A DNA stretch of 64,000 bases from Flammeovirgaceae bacterium (GCA_027487845.1 JAIYCV010000042.1:310001-374000), one strand, 5' to 3'. Shown: positions 28,669-38,244, counted from the stretch's first letter. Program-made: numbers and translations. Notes: generated from the sequence alone by a model not told the origin.

Positions 28669-29430
28669 GTGAGCCCTATTTTTTTCCTAGAAAAAGGGAA
28701 AGGACAATCCGTAATATTAATCCATGGATTCTGCGAAACCCACGAGATTTGGCTGGAAATTTCAGAATCACTTGCTGCTCACTATAAAGTGTTTTGTATT
28801 GATCTGCCCGGTTTTGGCAAAAGCCCGCTTCCCGCGACTCCATTTTCCATTTCTGACATCAGCAAACTAGTGCTTAATTGGATAAAAGACGAAGACATTG
28901 CCCGACCGGTGATTATCGGCCATTCATTGGGCGGCTATGTGGCACTTGAGATGGCGAGGCAAAAGCCTGATTGCGCTGCTGGCCTAGGGCTTTTTCATTC
29001 TACTGCCCAGGCCGACTCGCCAGAAAAAAAAGAAAATAGAAATAAAGTTGTCGATTTTGTTTCGAGAAATGGGGCAAAACCCTTTTTAGATTCCTTCGTC
29101 CCCACGCTGTTTTACAAAAAAGACCACCCGTCCGTTAACAAAATTCGAGAGATTTGTAACGGCACATCAAAAGAATCAATTATTAACTACGCCCTTGCGA
29201 TGAGAGATAGAATTGATTATCAATTTGTTATGGATGAGTTTACCGAGCCGATTTTATTTATTTGTGGAGGCAATGACAATTTTATTCCCGTTGAATTTTC
29301 GAAGAAGCAAGCTGAAAAATGCACCGATCCACATTTTTATGTTCTCAACGAAACCGGTCATATGGGCATGATTGAGAAGCCTGAAAATGCTGCAAAAGCA
29401 ATCAAAAGGTTTCTACAAATATGTTTTTAG
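28669..29430 (+). CDS. Alpha/beta hydrolase
   Basis: A 253-residue alpha/beta-hydrolase-fold protein. The oxyanion segment is VILIHGFCETHEIW, the nucleophile elbow GHSLGGYVALE (Ser), the acid lies in the strand ILFICGGNDNFIP, and the catalytic His is in NETGHMGMIEKP. It would start with GTG immediately after the dxs stop codon; no ATG is available at the N-terminus without losing the first strand. Likely an esterase or similar; the substrate is unknown. Confidence 0.88.
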   Translation: MSPIFFLEKGKGQSVILIHGFCETHEIWLEISESLAAHYKVFCIDLPGFGKSPLPATPFSISDISKLVLNWIKDEDIARPVIIGHSLGGYVALEMARQKPDCAAGLGLFHSTAQADSPEKKENRNKVVDFVSRNGAKPFLDSFVPTLFYKKDHPSVNKIREICNGTSKESIINYALAMRDRIDYQFVMDEFTEPILFICGGNDNFIPVEFSKKQAEKCTDPHFYVLNETGHMGMIEKPENAAKAIKRFLQICF

Positions 29431-29481
29431 GCAAAAGCTTTAAAAAGTCCTACCTATTTACATATCTTTGGATTAACTGGC

Positions 29482-29513
29482 TTGCAATTGGCAACCTCTG
29501 TTTATTATATTTG
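29482..29513 (+). promoter_or_regulatory. Promoter with -33 TTG and -7 TATATTTG
   Basis: TATATTTG (29506-29513) matches TAnnTTTG exactly, and TTG at 29482-29484 lies 21 nt before it, the spacing expected for Bacteroidota housekeeping promoters. It is 33 bp before the ATG of the next gene. Confidence 0.6.
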
Positions 29514-29545
29514 CTAACCTCTACAAAACGAAAATAAATAGTAAC

Positions 29546-30295
29546 ATGAATTTACAAGTTATTGATCCACACAAATTCGATGATTGGAATTTACTTGCAG
29601 CCAATATAGCCTACATTTGTTGGGCTGTGGGGTTGTTAATTGTCCTCGGGTATTTTATCCGCCTTGCCACAAATGGCGACAATAAAGACAAGTACGACTT
29701 TATTAATAAATACGAAATATCCGTATTGTGGATAGCTACTATCGTTATAATTACCGGTGCTGGGTTTTTCTTCAACTCCGCAATTATTGAATTAAAAACC
29801 ATTATGATTTTTGTAAGGTTATTCCTTACCATTATGATGGGAATAATTACTGCCGTAATTATTCAAAACTTGCTTAAATTCTATTATCCTTTTTACATCG
29901 AGAAGAGATTGAAAGTGCTGAGATACAAGCCGCGGGTGTCACCAAAAACTGGGAAACCTATGAAGCTGTTGAGCGAAGACGAGGAGGATGTTTATTTGGA
30001 TGAAGGGATGCAAGCAGAAGAAAACGTTTTTTCTGTCGACTATGACGTTTGGAAAGATGAGGAAACAGGCTTTATAAAAATTGAAAAATATTCTGGTCAC
30101 CTTCATGCAATTCAATGTCCTGAATGTAACTACCAAACTTTTAAAGTAGTAAAGGAGGAAGTAATAAGGCCAGCGACTTCCGATCAGGAAGGCGAATTGT
30201 TGAAGCATTATCAATGCGGTTATTGCCTTTACAAGGCGAAAAAGACCGTTATCCTTAAAATACCTTCTAAAGCTAAAGAGGCGGTAAACAGCTAA
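29546..30295 (+). CDS. Membrane protein with C-terminal zinc-ribbon-like domain
   Basis: A 249-residue protein with about three membrane segments (near residues 16-36, 54-74 and 82-105) and a charged cytoplasmic tail. The last 80 residues contain two Cys pairs, CPECNYQTF and CGYCLYKAKK, consistent with a zinc ribbon. No signal peptide is seen. A strong promoter match lies upstream and a terminator follows, so it is probably monocistronic. It resembles hypothetical membrane proteins of Bacteroidota; no function is known. Confidence 0.75.
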   Translation: MNLQVIDPHKFDDWNLLAANIAYICWAVGLLIVLGYFIRLATNGDNKDKYDFINKYEISVLWIATIVIITGAGFFFNSAIIELKTIMIFVRLFLTIMMGIITAVIIQNLLKFYYPFYIEKRLKVLRYKPRVSPKTGKPMKLLSEDEEDVYLDEGMQAEENVFSVDYDVWKDEETGFIKIEKYSGHLHAIQCPECNYQTFKVVKEEVIRPATSDQEGELLKHYQCGYCLYKAKKTVILKIPSKAKEAVNS

Positions 30296-30318
30296 TTTTT
30301 TTGGTAAATCTTTTTGAA

Positions 30319-30350
30319 GAGAGTCTCCGATTTGGGACTCTCTTTTTTTT
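30319..30350 (+). terminator. Rho-independent terminator
   Basis: The arms AGAGAGTC and GACTCTCT with a 10-nt loop are followed by eight T, 23 bp after the stop of the membrane protein gene. Confidence 0.8.
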
Positions 30351-30594
30351 AGATAGGAAGTTTTATTTGATCTTGATAAAATTTCATTCTCGTATGTTCA
30401 CTATCCAGCAGCTCCACCTTTTCGATAAGAGATAGTTTGTGCTTTACAAATACCTCTATGTAGGTGTGACCCAACAGGTATAAGTTCACTTTATAACTGT
30501 AATACCGAATAGACATAATGTAAGTACCCTTCTCATAAAGAAATTTAACTTTTGATTCTATCGGGGCTGACGTAAATTCTTCTAATGAAATCAC
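30349..30594 (-). CDS. Small hypothetical protein
   Basis: About 81 residues from a GTG at 30594. A longer frame continues upstream but would run through the tRNA-His gene, which is not credible. The core MSIRYYSYKVNLYLLGHTY with EVFVKHKLSLIEKVELLD and MKFYQDQIKLP looks like a small alpha/beta protein that recurs in Bacteroidota. The start is uncertain; an internal ATG would give only 55 residues. It ends at the terminator of the facing gene. No function is known. Confidence 0.55.
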   Translation of the reverse strand: MISLEEFTSAPIESKVKFLYEKGTYIMSIRYYSYKVNLYLLGHTYIEVFVKHKLSLIEKVELLDSEHTRMKFYQDQIKLPI

Positions 30595-30638
30595 AAACGA
30601 ATTTAAGAATTTTATCAAACAACTTGATTTGAGGCAAT

Positions 30639-30664
30639 AAAAAAGCCCTAAGACTAGGGCTTTT
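30639..30664 (-). terminator. Terminator of tRNA-His
   Basis: A perfect 10-bp hairpin (arms AAAAGCCCTA and TAGGGCTTTT, 4-nt loop) is followed on the minus strand by a T run. It lies 13 bp after the tRNA-His 3' end. Confidence 0.8.
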
Positions 30665-30676
30665 GCTTTTTTTATG

Positions 30677-30751
30677 GGTGAATGACGGGGCTCGAACCCG
30701 CGACCTCCAGAATCACAATCTAGCATTCTAACCAACTGAACTACATCCACC
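30677..30751 (-). tRNA. tRNA-His (anticodon GTG)
   Basis: A minus-strand cloverleaf with acceptor GTGGATG/CATTCAC, anticodon stem-loop CTAGA-TTGTGAT-TCTGG (anticodon GTG), and T-arm CGGGTTCGAGCCCCG. An extra 5' G (complement of 30751) faces discriminator C, the tRNA-His identity pair. Confidence 0.95.
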
Positions 30752-30799
30752 GTGTAATTTGGATCGCAAATGTAGCCAGACATGACCAATTTGCAAAAA

Positions 30800-32137
30800 T
30801 CATTTTTCGAAGAGTAGTCGTTGGCCTACTTGTGTTTCTTCAAATTTACCATTGTGATACGCCAAATGACCAGAAACAATTGTGCTTTTAACGCTAGATT
30901 TGAATTCAATTTTTTCAAACGGTGACCAACCGCATTTAGCTAAGATATTGGATTTGCTTACGGTCCACGATTCGTTCAGATCCGCAAGTACAAGGTCGGC
31001 ATAATACCCTTCACGAATAAAACCTCGATTTGAAACTCTAAACAGTATAGCTGGATTGTGACTCATCTTCTCCACAATTCGCTCAAGAGAAATCTTGCCT
31101 TGATGGTAAAACTCCAACATGGCAACTAGACTATGCTGAATCAGCGGCCCGCCACTTGGTGCCTTAAAATAAGTGTTCTGTTTTTCCTCCCAAGTATGTG
31201 GCGCATGATCGGTTGCAATTACATCTATCTTATTATCTAAAAGTGCTTGAAAAATAGCTTTTTGGTCTGTTGCCTTTTTAACGGCAGGATTCCACTTGAT
31301 AAGCGTGCCCAATCTTTCATAATCTTTATCGTTAAACCAGAGATGATGGATGCAAGCCTCAGAAGTGATCTTTTTGTCTTTCAGCGGCAAATCATTGCTG
31401 AACAGCTCAATTTCTTTTTCAGTTGAAATATGCAGTATATGAAGGCGTGTTCCCCATTTTTTCGCCAAGGAAGAGGCAAAAGAAGAAGACTTGTAACAGG
31501 CGTCCTCCGAGCGCAGAAGAGGATGAAATTTCATGGGTAAATCCTCACCATATTCCTTTTTAAAAAGTTCAGTATTAGCACGAATGGTTGGTTCATCCTC
31601 GCAATGGGTGGCAATAATGGAGGGAAATTTTGAGAAAAAACCTTCTAGGGTTTTAGGATTGTCCACCAATAAATTCCCTGTAGATGAACCCATAAAAATT
31701 TTAAGGCCGCATACTTTTGTGATATCGGTCTTCAACACCTCTTCGAGATTGTCGTTCGAGGCACCGATAAAAAAGGAATAGTTTGCCAACGAACTGTTGG
31801 CCGCGATGGCATATTTCTGTTCAAGGAGTTCTTGTGTAAAGGCGGGTGGAACAGTATTTGGCATTTCCATAAAACTCGTAACCCCGCCCGCGACAGCAGC
31901 TCTAGACTCAGTATATAGGGTAGCTTTATGTGTTAACCCTGGTTCGCGAAAATGAACCTGGTCATCAATTACGCCAGGAAGTAAATATTGACCTGTTGCA
32001 TCAATCACCTTTTCGGCAGATACATGCTGTAGGTCTGGTGCAATTCTGTCAATATAATTTCCTTTGATAAAAACATCCGATTCAAACACCTTACCTTCGT
32101 TGACTATTTTTGCATTTAAAATCAAAATCGAGCTCAT
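30800..32137 (-). CDS. pyrC: Dihydroorotase
   Basis: A 445-residue amidohydrolase that cyclises carbamoyl-aspartate to dihydroorotate in pyrimidine synthesis. The substrate motif is DDQVHFREPGLTHK (58-71), GLKIFMGSSTG gives the bridging Lys, IATHCEDE and LHILHIST supply His ligands, and DVIATDHAPHTWEEK the catalytic Asp. The usual first metal His of HxH is Gln60 here; homologues from Bacteroidota recalled from memory share this, so it is probably a lineage trait rather than damage. It is divergent from the RNA helicase gene with only 15 bp between start codons. Confidence 0.93.
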   Translation of the reverse strand: MSSILILNAKIVNEGKVFESDVFIKGNYIDRIAPDLQHVSAEKVIDATGQYLLPGVIDDQVHFREPGLTHKATLYTESRAAVAGGVTSFMEMPNTVPPAFTQELLEQKYAIAANSSLANYSFFIGASNDNLEEVLKTDITKVCGLKIFMGSSTGNLLVDNPKTLEGFFSKFPSIIATHCEDEPTIRANTELFKKEYGEDLPMKFHPLLRSEDACYKSSSFASSLAKKWGTRLHILHISTEKEIELFSNDLPLKDKKITSEACIHHLWFNDKDYERLGTLIKWNPAVKKATDQKAIFQALLDNKIDVIATDHAPHTWEEKQNTYFKAPSGGPLIQHSLVAMLEFYHQGKISLERIVEKMSHNPAILFRVSNRGFIREGYYADLVLADLNESWTVSKSNILAKCGWSPFEKIEFKSSVKSTIVSGHLAYHNGKFEETQVGQRLLFEK

Positions 32138-32152
32138 TTCTATACAACTTTT

Positions 32153-33412
32153 GTGTCCATAAATCTAACTAATCCTTGGGAAGCCTTCAAACTCAATAAG
32201 CAATTGCTTACTGCGATTGCCGATGCTGGGTTCGCTGCCCCAACCGAAATACAACAGAAGGCCATACCGGTAATTACGGCTGGCCAGCATGTAATTGGCA
32301 TTGCCCAAACAGGCACCGGGAAAACAGCCGCATACATGCTGCCCTTGTTAATGAAGATAAAATATGCGCAAGGCAACGAACCACGCGCGTTAATACTTGG
32401 GCCTACTAAAGAACTGGTGTTACAGCTTTCGGAACATGCAAAAATACTAGCCAAGAATACAGATCTAAGAATTGTTGCAATCTACGGAGGTGTAGGTCCA
32501 AAAACTCAACTTGAGCAAATAGCCAATGGTGTAGATATTCTGGTTGCCACACCCGGGCGGTTTATGGAGTTGTATTTAAAAAAAATAGTTGGAGTAAGTT
32601 TAATCAAAACGCTTGTGCTCGATGAAGCTGACCGGATGATGGACATGGGCTTTATACATCAGCTACGAAAAATTTTTGAAGTAATTCCATCCAAAAGGCA
32701 AAATTTATTATTCTCAGCAACTTTTCCAGCTAAGGTTGAAAAGCTATCGCAAGATTTTTTAGAATTTCCCGTAAGGATAGAAATAACACCGCAAGCAACC
32801 CCCTCAAAGCAAGTAGAGCAAGAGTTGTATCATGTACCGAACATGCGTACCAAGATTAACTTCGTAGATTTTTTGTTACAAAAAGAAGAATATAAACGGG
32901 TGATGATCTTTGCCAGAACCAAAGAATCGGCAGACAATATTTACAAGTTTATTGAACGAAAAGTTTCGGGGTCGGTGCGTGTTATTCATTCAAACAAAGG
33001 TCAAAATACAAGAATCAACGCGATCAATGAATTTAAGGAAGGGAGCCTGCGAGTGCTCGTTTCCACAGATGTTTCTGCGCGAGGCATTGATGTAGTTAAC
33101 GTGTCGCACGTGATCAATTTTGATGTGCCCAATTTATATGAGGATTACGTTCACAGAATTGGACGGACGGGCAGAGCGTTACAAGTAGGCAAGGCAATCA
33201 CCTTTGTTACCAAAGCGGAAGTGTATCATATCGGCAGGATCGAAAAAATTATAGGATTGAAAATCCCGATTAAGGAAATGCCTACTGGGGTAGAAATAGC
33301 CGAAACCACTCGCGAAGAAGCGCAGCTAATGGCAAGAGAGATTGATCGCCAAAAAAGGCTGGATGACCCTGCTTTTAAAGGGGCGTTTCATAAGAAGAAA
33401 TGGGAGGAATAA
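32153..33412 (+). CDS. DEAD-box ATP-dependent RNA helicase
   Basis: A 419-residue RhlE/DeaD-type helicase. In order: Q motif (WEAFKLNKQLL...PTEIQQKAIP), Walker A AQTGTGKT, VATPGR, VLDEADRMMDMGF, LFSATFP, and the helicase-C motifs VSTDVSARGIDV and HRIGRTGRA. The start is GTG at 32153; no ATG lies upstream of the Q motif. It probably unwinds RNA in ribosome assembly or decay. The short C-terminus lacks an RNA-binding extension. Confidence 0.95.
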   Translation: MSINLTNPWEAFKLNKQLLTAIADAGFAAPTEIQQKAIPVITAGQHVIGIAQTGTGKTAAYMLPLLMKIKYAQGNEPRALILGPTKELVLQLSEHAKILAKNTDLRIVAIYGGVGPKTQLEQIANGVDILVATPGRFMELYLKKIVGVSLIKTLVLDEADRMMDMGFIHQLRKIFEVIPSKRQNLLFSATFPAKVEKLSQDFLEFPVRIEITPQATPSKQVEQELYHVPNMRTKINFVDFLLQKEEYKRVMIFARTKESADNIYKFIERKVSGSVRVIHSNKGQNTRINAINEFKEGSLRVLVSTDVSARGIDVVNVSHVINFDVPNLYEDYVHRIGRTGRALQVGKAITFVTKAEVYHIGRIEKIIGLKIPIKEMPTGVEIAETTREEAQLMAREIDRQKRLDDPAFKGAFHKKKWEE

Positions 33413-33696
33413 AACTTCGATTGTGTTTCTTTTTTGAATTCTTTTCTCTCTTCGACATGAACCAATACATGTGTTTGAGATGATTAAATCAACGCATCAA
33501 TATGGATAATTAGGCTTTTTAGTATATTTCCGACACATGAGGCCATTTCGTAAAGCCATTATGCGAGGACGTAACGACATAATCAGTCGCGTTTTTTTGT
33601 TCCCACGCGGACTGTTTCCTTGTTATACCATTTGCCTCTGTGTTTTGCTTAACATCGGCAAATACTTACCTAAAGCCACTAGTTAAAATCCATCGC
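33413..33696 (+). other. Upstream region of the TPR/DHp cluster
   Basis: About 280 bp. TATATTTC near 33521 resembles a -7 element, which would leave an untranslated leader of about 150 nt. A short open frame at 33538-33687 has no recognisable product. An inverted pair ATTATG/CATAAT lies near 33560-33583. Nothing stronger was seen. Confidence 0.35.
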
Positions 33697-35160
33697 ATGA
33701 GAATTTCCTACGCCACATTCTTGCTAGCTTTTATATGCTCTTCTCTCGTTTCGCATGCACAAACCCCAAAGGTTCAATATAAAATTGATAGCCTATTGGT
33801 ACTGGCTAAATCTGAAAAAGATACGGATAAATTATCCCATTACTTTTTTACGATTAGTAAAGACTACAAAGATTTCAACAAAACCATATCATTAAAATAT
33901 GCTAAGCAAGCTTACAGTAATATACTCAATTCTAAAATTGACACCTTAAAACTTAGGGTACTGAGACGTGTAGCAATTGCATATTTTGAAACGGATGACT
34001 TGGCAAGTGCTTTCCAATTCTATAAAAAGGCATTAGCCTTAGAGAGAGAGTTAAACGATTTAAATGGTGAAGCTAGTTCAATCTATAACATAGCACTACT
34101 TTACCATGCCTGTGATGACCCTATAAACTCTCAAAAGTATTTAAAGAAGGCTTCCCAATTAATAAAGGAAAATAATATTCGCGATATGGATTTGGTAGCT
34201 GTTACATACCAAGCAATCGCCACCAATTGGTATAAGTTAGATAAATTGGATTCGGCTGAAAAATATTACCAAGTTTCATTAAATACAATTTCAAAAAATA
34301 AACTAACGCATCATCTAATTACGCATTACTATAACTCCGCAGAACTTCAATTTAAAAAAATGGACTATGTAGGCTGCATGAAGTATCTAGACCTGATGCA
34401 TGAAGCTGAAGTAGAACATAATGATTATTGGATGGATGGCTATCGTTTGCAGCTAAGCGCAAATTTAAACTTTGTTGCAGGTAATTTTAAGTTAGCTGAA
34501 AAGAATGCATTAGCTGCCATTAAGTTGGCAAAACAGAATAGCTACAAAGAGGCTTCCGAATTAGCCTACGCTGTGCTTGGTAAGGTCAAAGAAAAATCAA
34601 ATCAGCTCGATTCGGCTCTCTATTATAATAAGCTAAGCCAAGTATACCGCGACAGCTTAAAGGGTAATGCTGTAAAAAACTCGCTCCAGTTTGCTGATAC
34701 AGAAATGGAAGAATACGAATCAACATTATTAGACTTAAAGCTAAAAGACCAACACAAAACATTGGTCTTGTTAGCAGGGGGCTTAATAATGTTGGCCATA
34801 CTTTTGGGGGTTGCGTACAATTTTTTAAGAAGGGAAAAAAGCCTTAAGAATAATATTGAAATTAAGAACAAGGAAATAAATGGGCAGAATTTAAAATTGC
34901 TAACCCAAACAAACGAAATGAGTTCTTTAATGACTGAGATGGAAAAGATACTAAAAGAAAAAAGCTCGCAGCTCAACAACTACGCGTTCTATAACTCCCA
35001 TCGGCTTCGTGCACCTATAGCTCGAATTGTGGGGTTGGGAAAATTAGGAAAAATGAGTCCTACACCTGAAGAAAAACTTTTCATCTCAAGCAAGATATGC
35101 GAGGTAACCGAGGAGTTAGATGCCATGTCGAAAGAAGGGCAAAGGCTTTTGGATGAATGA
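33697..35160 (+). CDS. TPR-TM-DHp protein, histidine-kinase-like without ATPase domain (copy A)
   Basis: A 487-residue protein from the ATG at 33697; upstream codons lack signal-peptide character. It has a signal peptide ending VSHAQ, then TPR-like helical repeats (residues 40-330) that should lie in the periplasm. One membrane helix follows (VLLAGGLIMLAILLGVAYNF), then a cytoplasmic coiled coil and a dimerisation/phosphoacceptor segment YNSHRLRAPIARIVGL with His435. The protein ends about 50 residues later, so there is no HATPase domain, and none is found in another frame downstream. It may be phosphorylated by another kinase or act as a scaffold. Copy B is at 38297. Confidence 0.82.
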   Translation: MRISYATFLLAFICSSLVSHAQTPKVQYKIDSLLVLAKSEKDTDKLSHYFFTISKDYKDFNKTISLKYAKQAYSNILNSKIDTLKLRVLRRVAIAYFETDDLASAFQFYKKALALERELNDLNGEASSIYNIALLYHACDDPINSQKYLKKASQLIKENNIRDMDLVAVTYQAIATNWYKLDKLDSAEKYYQVSLNTISKNKLTHHLITHYYNSAELQFKKMDYVGCMKYLDLMHEAEVEHNDYWMDGYRLQLSANLNFVAGNFKLAEKNALAAIKLAKQNSYKEASELAYAVLGKVKEKSNQLDSALYYNKLSQVYRDSLKGNAVKNSLQFADTEMEEYESTLLDLKLKDQHKTLVLLAGGLIMLAILLGVAYNFLRREKSLKNNIEIKNKEINGQNLKLLTQTNEMSSLMTEMEKILKEKSSQLNNYAFYNSHRLRAPIARIVGLGKLGKMSPTPEEKLFISSKICEVTEELDAMSKEGQRLLDE

Positions 35161-35335
35161 TAGTTGTTAAATCGCGATCTATATAACCTCATTAAAATCA
35201 AATCCTTTCCTCACTATTTTTTTTCCGCGGGGTAAATTGATTTTGAAGATTTTTGGCCAGTTTTTTTTAGACGAGAACCATTTTCTAAGACACGATGTTT
35301 AGGTTACTTTTCAGAAACAAAATTTATTAAAAGAA

Positions 35336-36490
35336 ATGAAAAACAAATTATTCAAAAGTCTTCGTCATATATCAATTTTGTTCTTTATATCCTTATGCAA
35401 TTTTAATTTTTTGTTTTCTCAAGAAAACAATGCCCTCCTTCCCCCAAAATTGATTTCATTAAAGACGGAACTAGCGGAATATCAAAAAGCGGATGATTTT
35501 AACATGCAAGGCTTTTTATATGCCAAAATAGCAGAATACTATAAAAATGATGGAAATGAGGATGAAGCTGTACTAAATTATGAAAGTGCCTTGCGTTGTT
35601 ATACCAAATTAAAAAGTGCCAACGGTATTATAACCATTTCTGAAGTACTGGGGATGATCTACTTTGAGCAAAAGAAATATCAATTATCGATTGACCGATT
35701 TCAACAAGCACTAACCGCTAACCGTGAAACATCTGGTAAAAATGAAATAGCATTATCGCTTATCAATATTTCAAAACCACTTCTTGAACATGGTAAATTA
35801 GATGAAGCCTTAAAAACTTTAAAAGAGAGCCTTTCGCTGGGAAAAGAAATGGGTGATTTACCTATTATAAGCGAAAGTCATTACCTGCTAGCCAAAGTTT
35901 ATAAATCACTTAATAGTAATCAAGAATCTATGGCCAATTATGATAATTACTTGTTCTATAGCAAGAAAATTAATCAAAATTCGGTTAACAAAGCAGAAGA
36001 TAAAGTAAAAGCCGTCCTATTTGAGAAAAGTCAATTGCAAGAGGCTAAAGAGAGAATTCAGCAAAAGCTTGACTATACTTCTGTTAGATTATTGGAGTCG
36101 CAATTAAGGACACAAAAATTGGCCTATGATAACATGGCAAAAAAAATTGAACAACAAAAGCAACAAGATGCTGCCACTAAAGCACAAGCTAAACTCTCGG
36201 CAACCTATCGCCTTTACTATTATGGGTTAATTATGTTTTTGATTTTTACGTTTATCATTTTTGTGTCCATTAGTAAACTTAAAGTCCCGCTGGCACTTTC
36301 AAAGTCTGTTATTTTATTTTGCATCCTTCTTTCTTTCGAGTTCTTGTTAGTACTTGTTGACCGATATACGGATAACTTTGTTGACGGAAACCCTTTTTAC
36401 AAACTTGTTATCAATTTTATAATTGCCCTTGTGGTTTTAGTGCTACATAATTTTATAACAAAAACGGTTTCAAAAAAAGTAATGCTTTAA
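35336..36490 (+). CDS. TPR and coiled-coil membrane protein
   Basis: A 384-residue protein with a signal peptide (cleavage after LFSQ), TPR-like repeats over residues 35-215 (for example YAKIAEYYKNDGNEDEAVLNY), a long coiled coil (230-285, rich in Q, K and E), and about three membrane segments at the C-terminus. It resembles the sensor part of the flanking TPR proteins but lacks any phosphoacceptor motif. The C-terminal membrane part is unlike a kinase. It lies in a same-strand cluster with copies A and B and the OmpL47-repeat protein, which suggests one signalling or surface-sensing unit. No function is known. Confidence 0.72.
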   Translation: MKNKLFKSLRHISILFFISLCNFNFLFSQENNALLPPKLISLKTELAEYQKADDFNMQGFLYAKIAEYYKNDGNEDEAVLNYESALRCYTKLKSANGIITISEVLGMIYFEQKKYQLSIDRFQQALTANRETSGKNEIALSLINISKPLLEHGKLDEALKTLKESLSLGKEMGDLPIISESHYLLAKVYKSLNSNQESMANYDNYLFYSKKINQNSVNKAEDKVKAVLFEKSQLQEAKERIQQKLDYTSVRLLESQLRTQKLAYDNMAKKIEQQKQQDAATKAQAKLSATYRLYYYGLIMFLIFTFIIFVSISKLKVPLALSKSVILFCILLSFEFLLVLVDRYTDNFVDGNPFYKLVINFIIALVVLVLHNFITKTVSKKVML

Positions 36491-36510
36491 ATAATATAGA
36501 ATTGATTTGT

Positions 36511-38244
36511 ATGAAAACTGTAAAATATCTTGTTGCATTGCTATTTACTTTAGCAGTTCAAACCTATGTCAAGGGGCAAATTCAGGTGGCGCATCAAGCA
36601 AAAATTTATCAAAGCGAATCGGGTGATATTTATGTGAATGGAAATTCAGACTATTCACTTTACATTGCTGATAGCCAAGGCAACTCAGCACCCATAAAAA
36701 TACCAAAAAATAATATGCCCAAACCAAGACCCATGACTTTTAAGGAGACTGGGAAACACACCATTTCGCATAAAGATATTGTAGAAGATATTTTTCAGTT
36801 GTATTCCGATCTTGATGCCCCCGTTGTTAAGCTTTTCCTGAATAAAATTGCAGCAGCCGAAGATATGGCTTACCTCATTTTTAACCCCTCTACCGACACG
36901 CTAAGGCTAAAGGCGACAGACAATCTCTCCGGTATGGAAAATATCTATTATTCGCTCGATGGGCAATCTTATATACCCTACACCAGCCCAATTGTGCTTA
37001 GCGGAGAAGAGGTGCATAAACTTATGTATTATGCGGTTGATAATGTCGGCAATTCTTCTACAATAAAGACCTCAACTATAGATGCTCGGAAAAGCATAAC
37101 CAACTTAATGCTTTTAGACAGCTCCCTAAACGAAATACCAATGGGTGATGTTTTATCGAGATATCATCAAATCGAACTAAAAACCTCTATACCGCCAAGT
37201 AAAAAAACGAAGACCTATTACCGATTTGATGAAGGACAAAATAACTTATACACAAATAAAATAAAACTAGATGTATCAAATGGTGACCATACATTGGTTT
37301 ATTTTACAAAAGATAGTTATGGAAATACAGAGCAGCCCAACAAAATAAATTTTTATCTCGATAGGCGAGAACCTATTGTGCATGTAGAGCTTGATAAAAA
37401 TATTTTCCACATAACGTCAAAGGACGTTACTGACAAAGCCAAGCAAACACCCAAAACCTATATTTCGCCAAGAACAAAAATTCGGCTGATCTCCTATGAC
37501 GATAAAGCGGGTGTCAAGAAAATTTACTATTCATTAAATCCTGCTAAAAAAGAATTTTTAGAATATGAAGCTCCCTTCACAATAAGCCAACTTGGCAAGA
37601 ATTCAATATCCTATTTTGCTGTTGATTCATTGAATAATTCTGGGCGGCATTCTATGGGCATTAACAAAAATGGCGTCTTTTTCTTTGATGTGGATATAAA
37701 GGGACCAGAAATTAAGGCGAGCTTCAAAGAACCTTTATACCGCACAACAGATTCGCTTTTTGTCAGCAATAAAACCCTTTTACAAGTGACCGCTAACGAC
37801 ATGGAATCTGGCCTGAAAAAAATAACTTATCAAATTGATAATGGCAAAGAAATACTCTATGACTCGCCTTTTACAGTAAAAGAAAGTGGAGAACACACAA
37901 TTAAAATCTATGCCTACGATAACGTTCTCAATACAAACGAAAAGTCAATTTCATTGAAGGTGGACAATACACCGCCTACCATTGGGCATAATTTTGACGC
38001 TCCCTCTTATGTTGATAAAAATAAGCAGGTTTGCTATCCTAGCCACGCTACGCTTTTTGTTTACGTTTCTGATAATTTGGGGTACAGTAAAATATCATTT
38101 AAAATAAACAATGGGCCTGAAACAGCCTACACCAAACCAATAACCGATTTTTTAAAGAATAAAGATTACACAGTCTTTATAAGAGCAAGTGATAAACTAG
38201 GGAACGAACAAACTACCACATTGAATTTTCATATTGGTAATTAA
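36511..38244 (+). CDS. Exported protein with OmpL47-like beta repeats
   Basis: A 577-residue protein from the ATG at 36511, 20 bp after the preceding gene. The signal peptide ends YVKGQ. At least four repeats follow of the OmpL47 type, each with a D-x-x-S/A-G-x-x-x-I-x-Y-S-x-D/N core and ending in a P-F/I-x-I/V strand: SGMENIYYSLDGQSY, AGVKKIYYSLNPAKKEF, SGLKKITYQIDNGKEI and YSKISFKINNGPETA. Each is followed by YYAVDN/YAYDN-like turns. Such repeats are extracellular or periplasmic beta modules. Role unknown; it may be the ligand or surface partner of the adjacent TPR proteins. Confidence 0.72.
   Translation: MKTVKYLVALLFTLAVQTYVKGQIQVAHQAKIYQSESGDIYVNGNSDYSLYIADSQGNSAPIKIPKNNMPKPRPMTFKETGKHTISHKDIVEDIFQLYSDLDAPVVKLFLNKIAAAEDMAYLIFNPSTDTLRLKATDNLSGMENIYYSLDGQSYIPYTSPIVLSGEEVHKLMYYAVDNVGNSSTIKTSTIDARKSITNLMLLDSSLNEIPMGDVLSRYHQIELKTSIPPSKKTKTYYRFDEGQNNLYTNKIKLDVSNGDHTLVYFTKDSYGNTEQPNKINFYLDRREPIVHVELDKNIFHITSKDVTDKAKQTPKTYISPRTKIRLISYDDKAGVKKIYYSLNPAKKEFLEYEAPFTISQLGKNSISYFAVDSLNNSGRHSMGINKNGVFFFDVDIKGPEIKASFKEPLYRTTDSLFVSNKTLLQVTANDMESGLKKITYQIDNGKEILYDSPFTVKESGEHTIKIYAYDNVLNTNEKSISLKVDNTPPTIGHNFDAPSYVDKNKQVCYPSHATLFVYVSDNLGYSKISFKINNGPETAYTKPITDFLKNKDYTVFIRASDKLGNEQTTTLNFHIGN

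Noticed and set aside
30595-30789. Long minus-strand frame continuing upstream from the small gene at 30349
   Set aside because: It runs through the terminator and the whole tRNA-His gene, so only the part up to a GTG at 30594 can be coding.
33538-33687. 49-codon frame upstream of TPR-DHp copy A
   Set aside because: Composition and lack of relatives suggest chance; it was treated as leader sequence.
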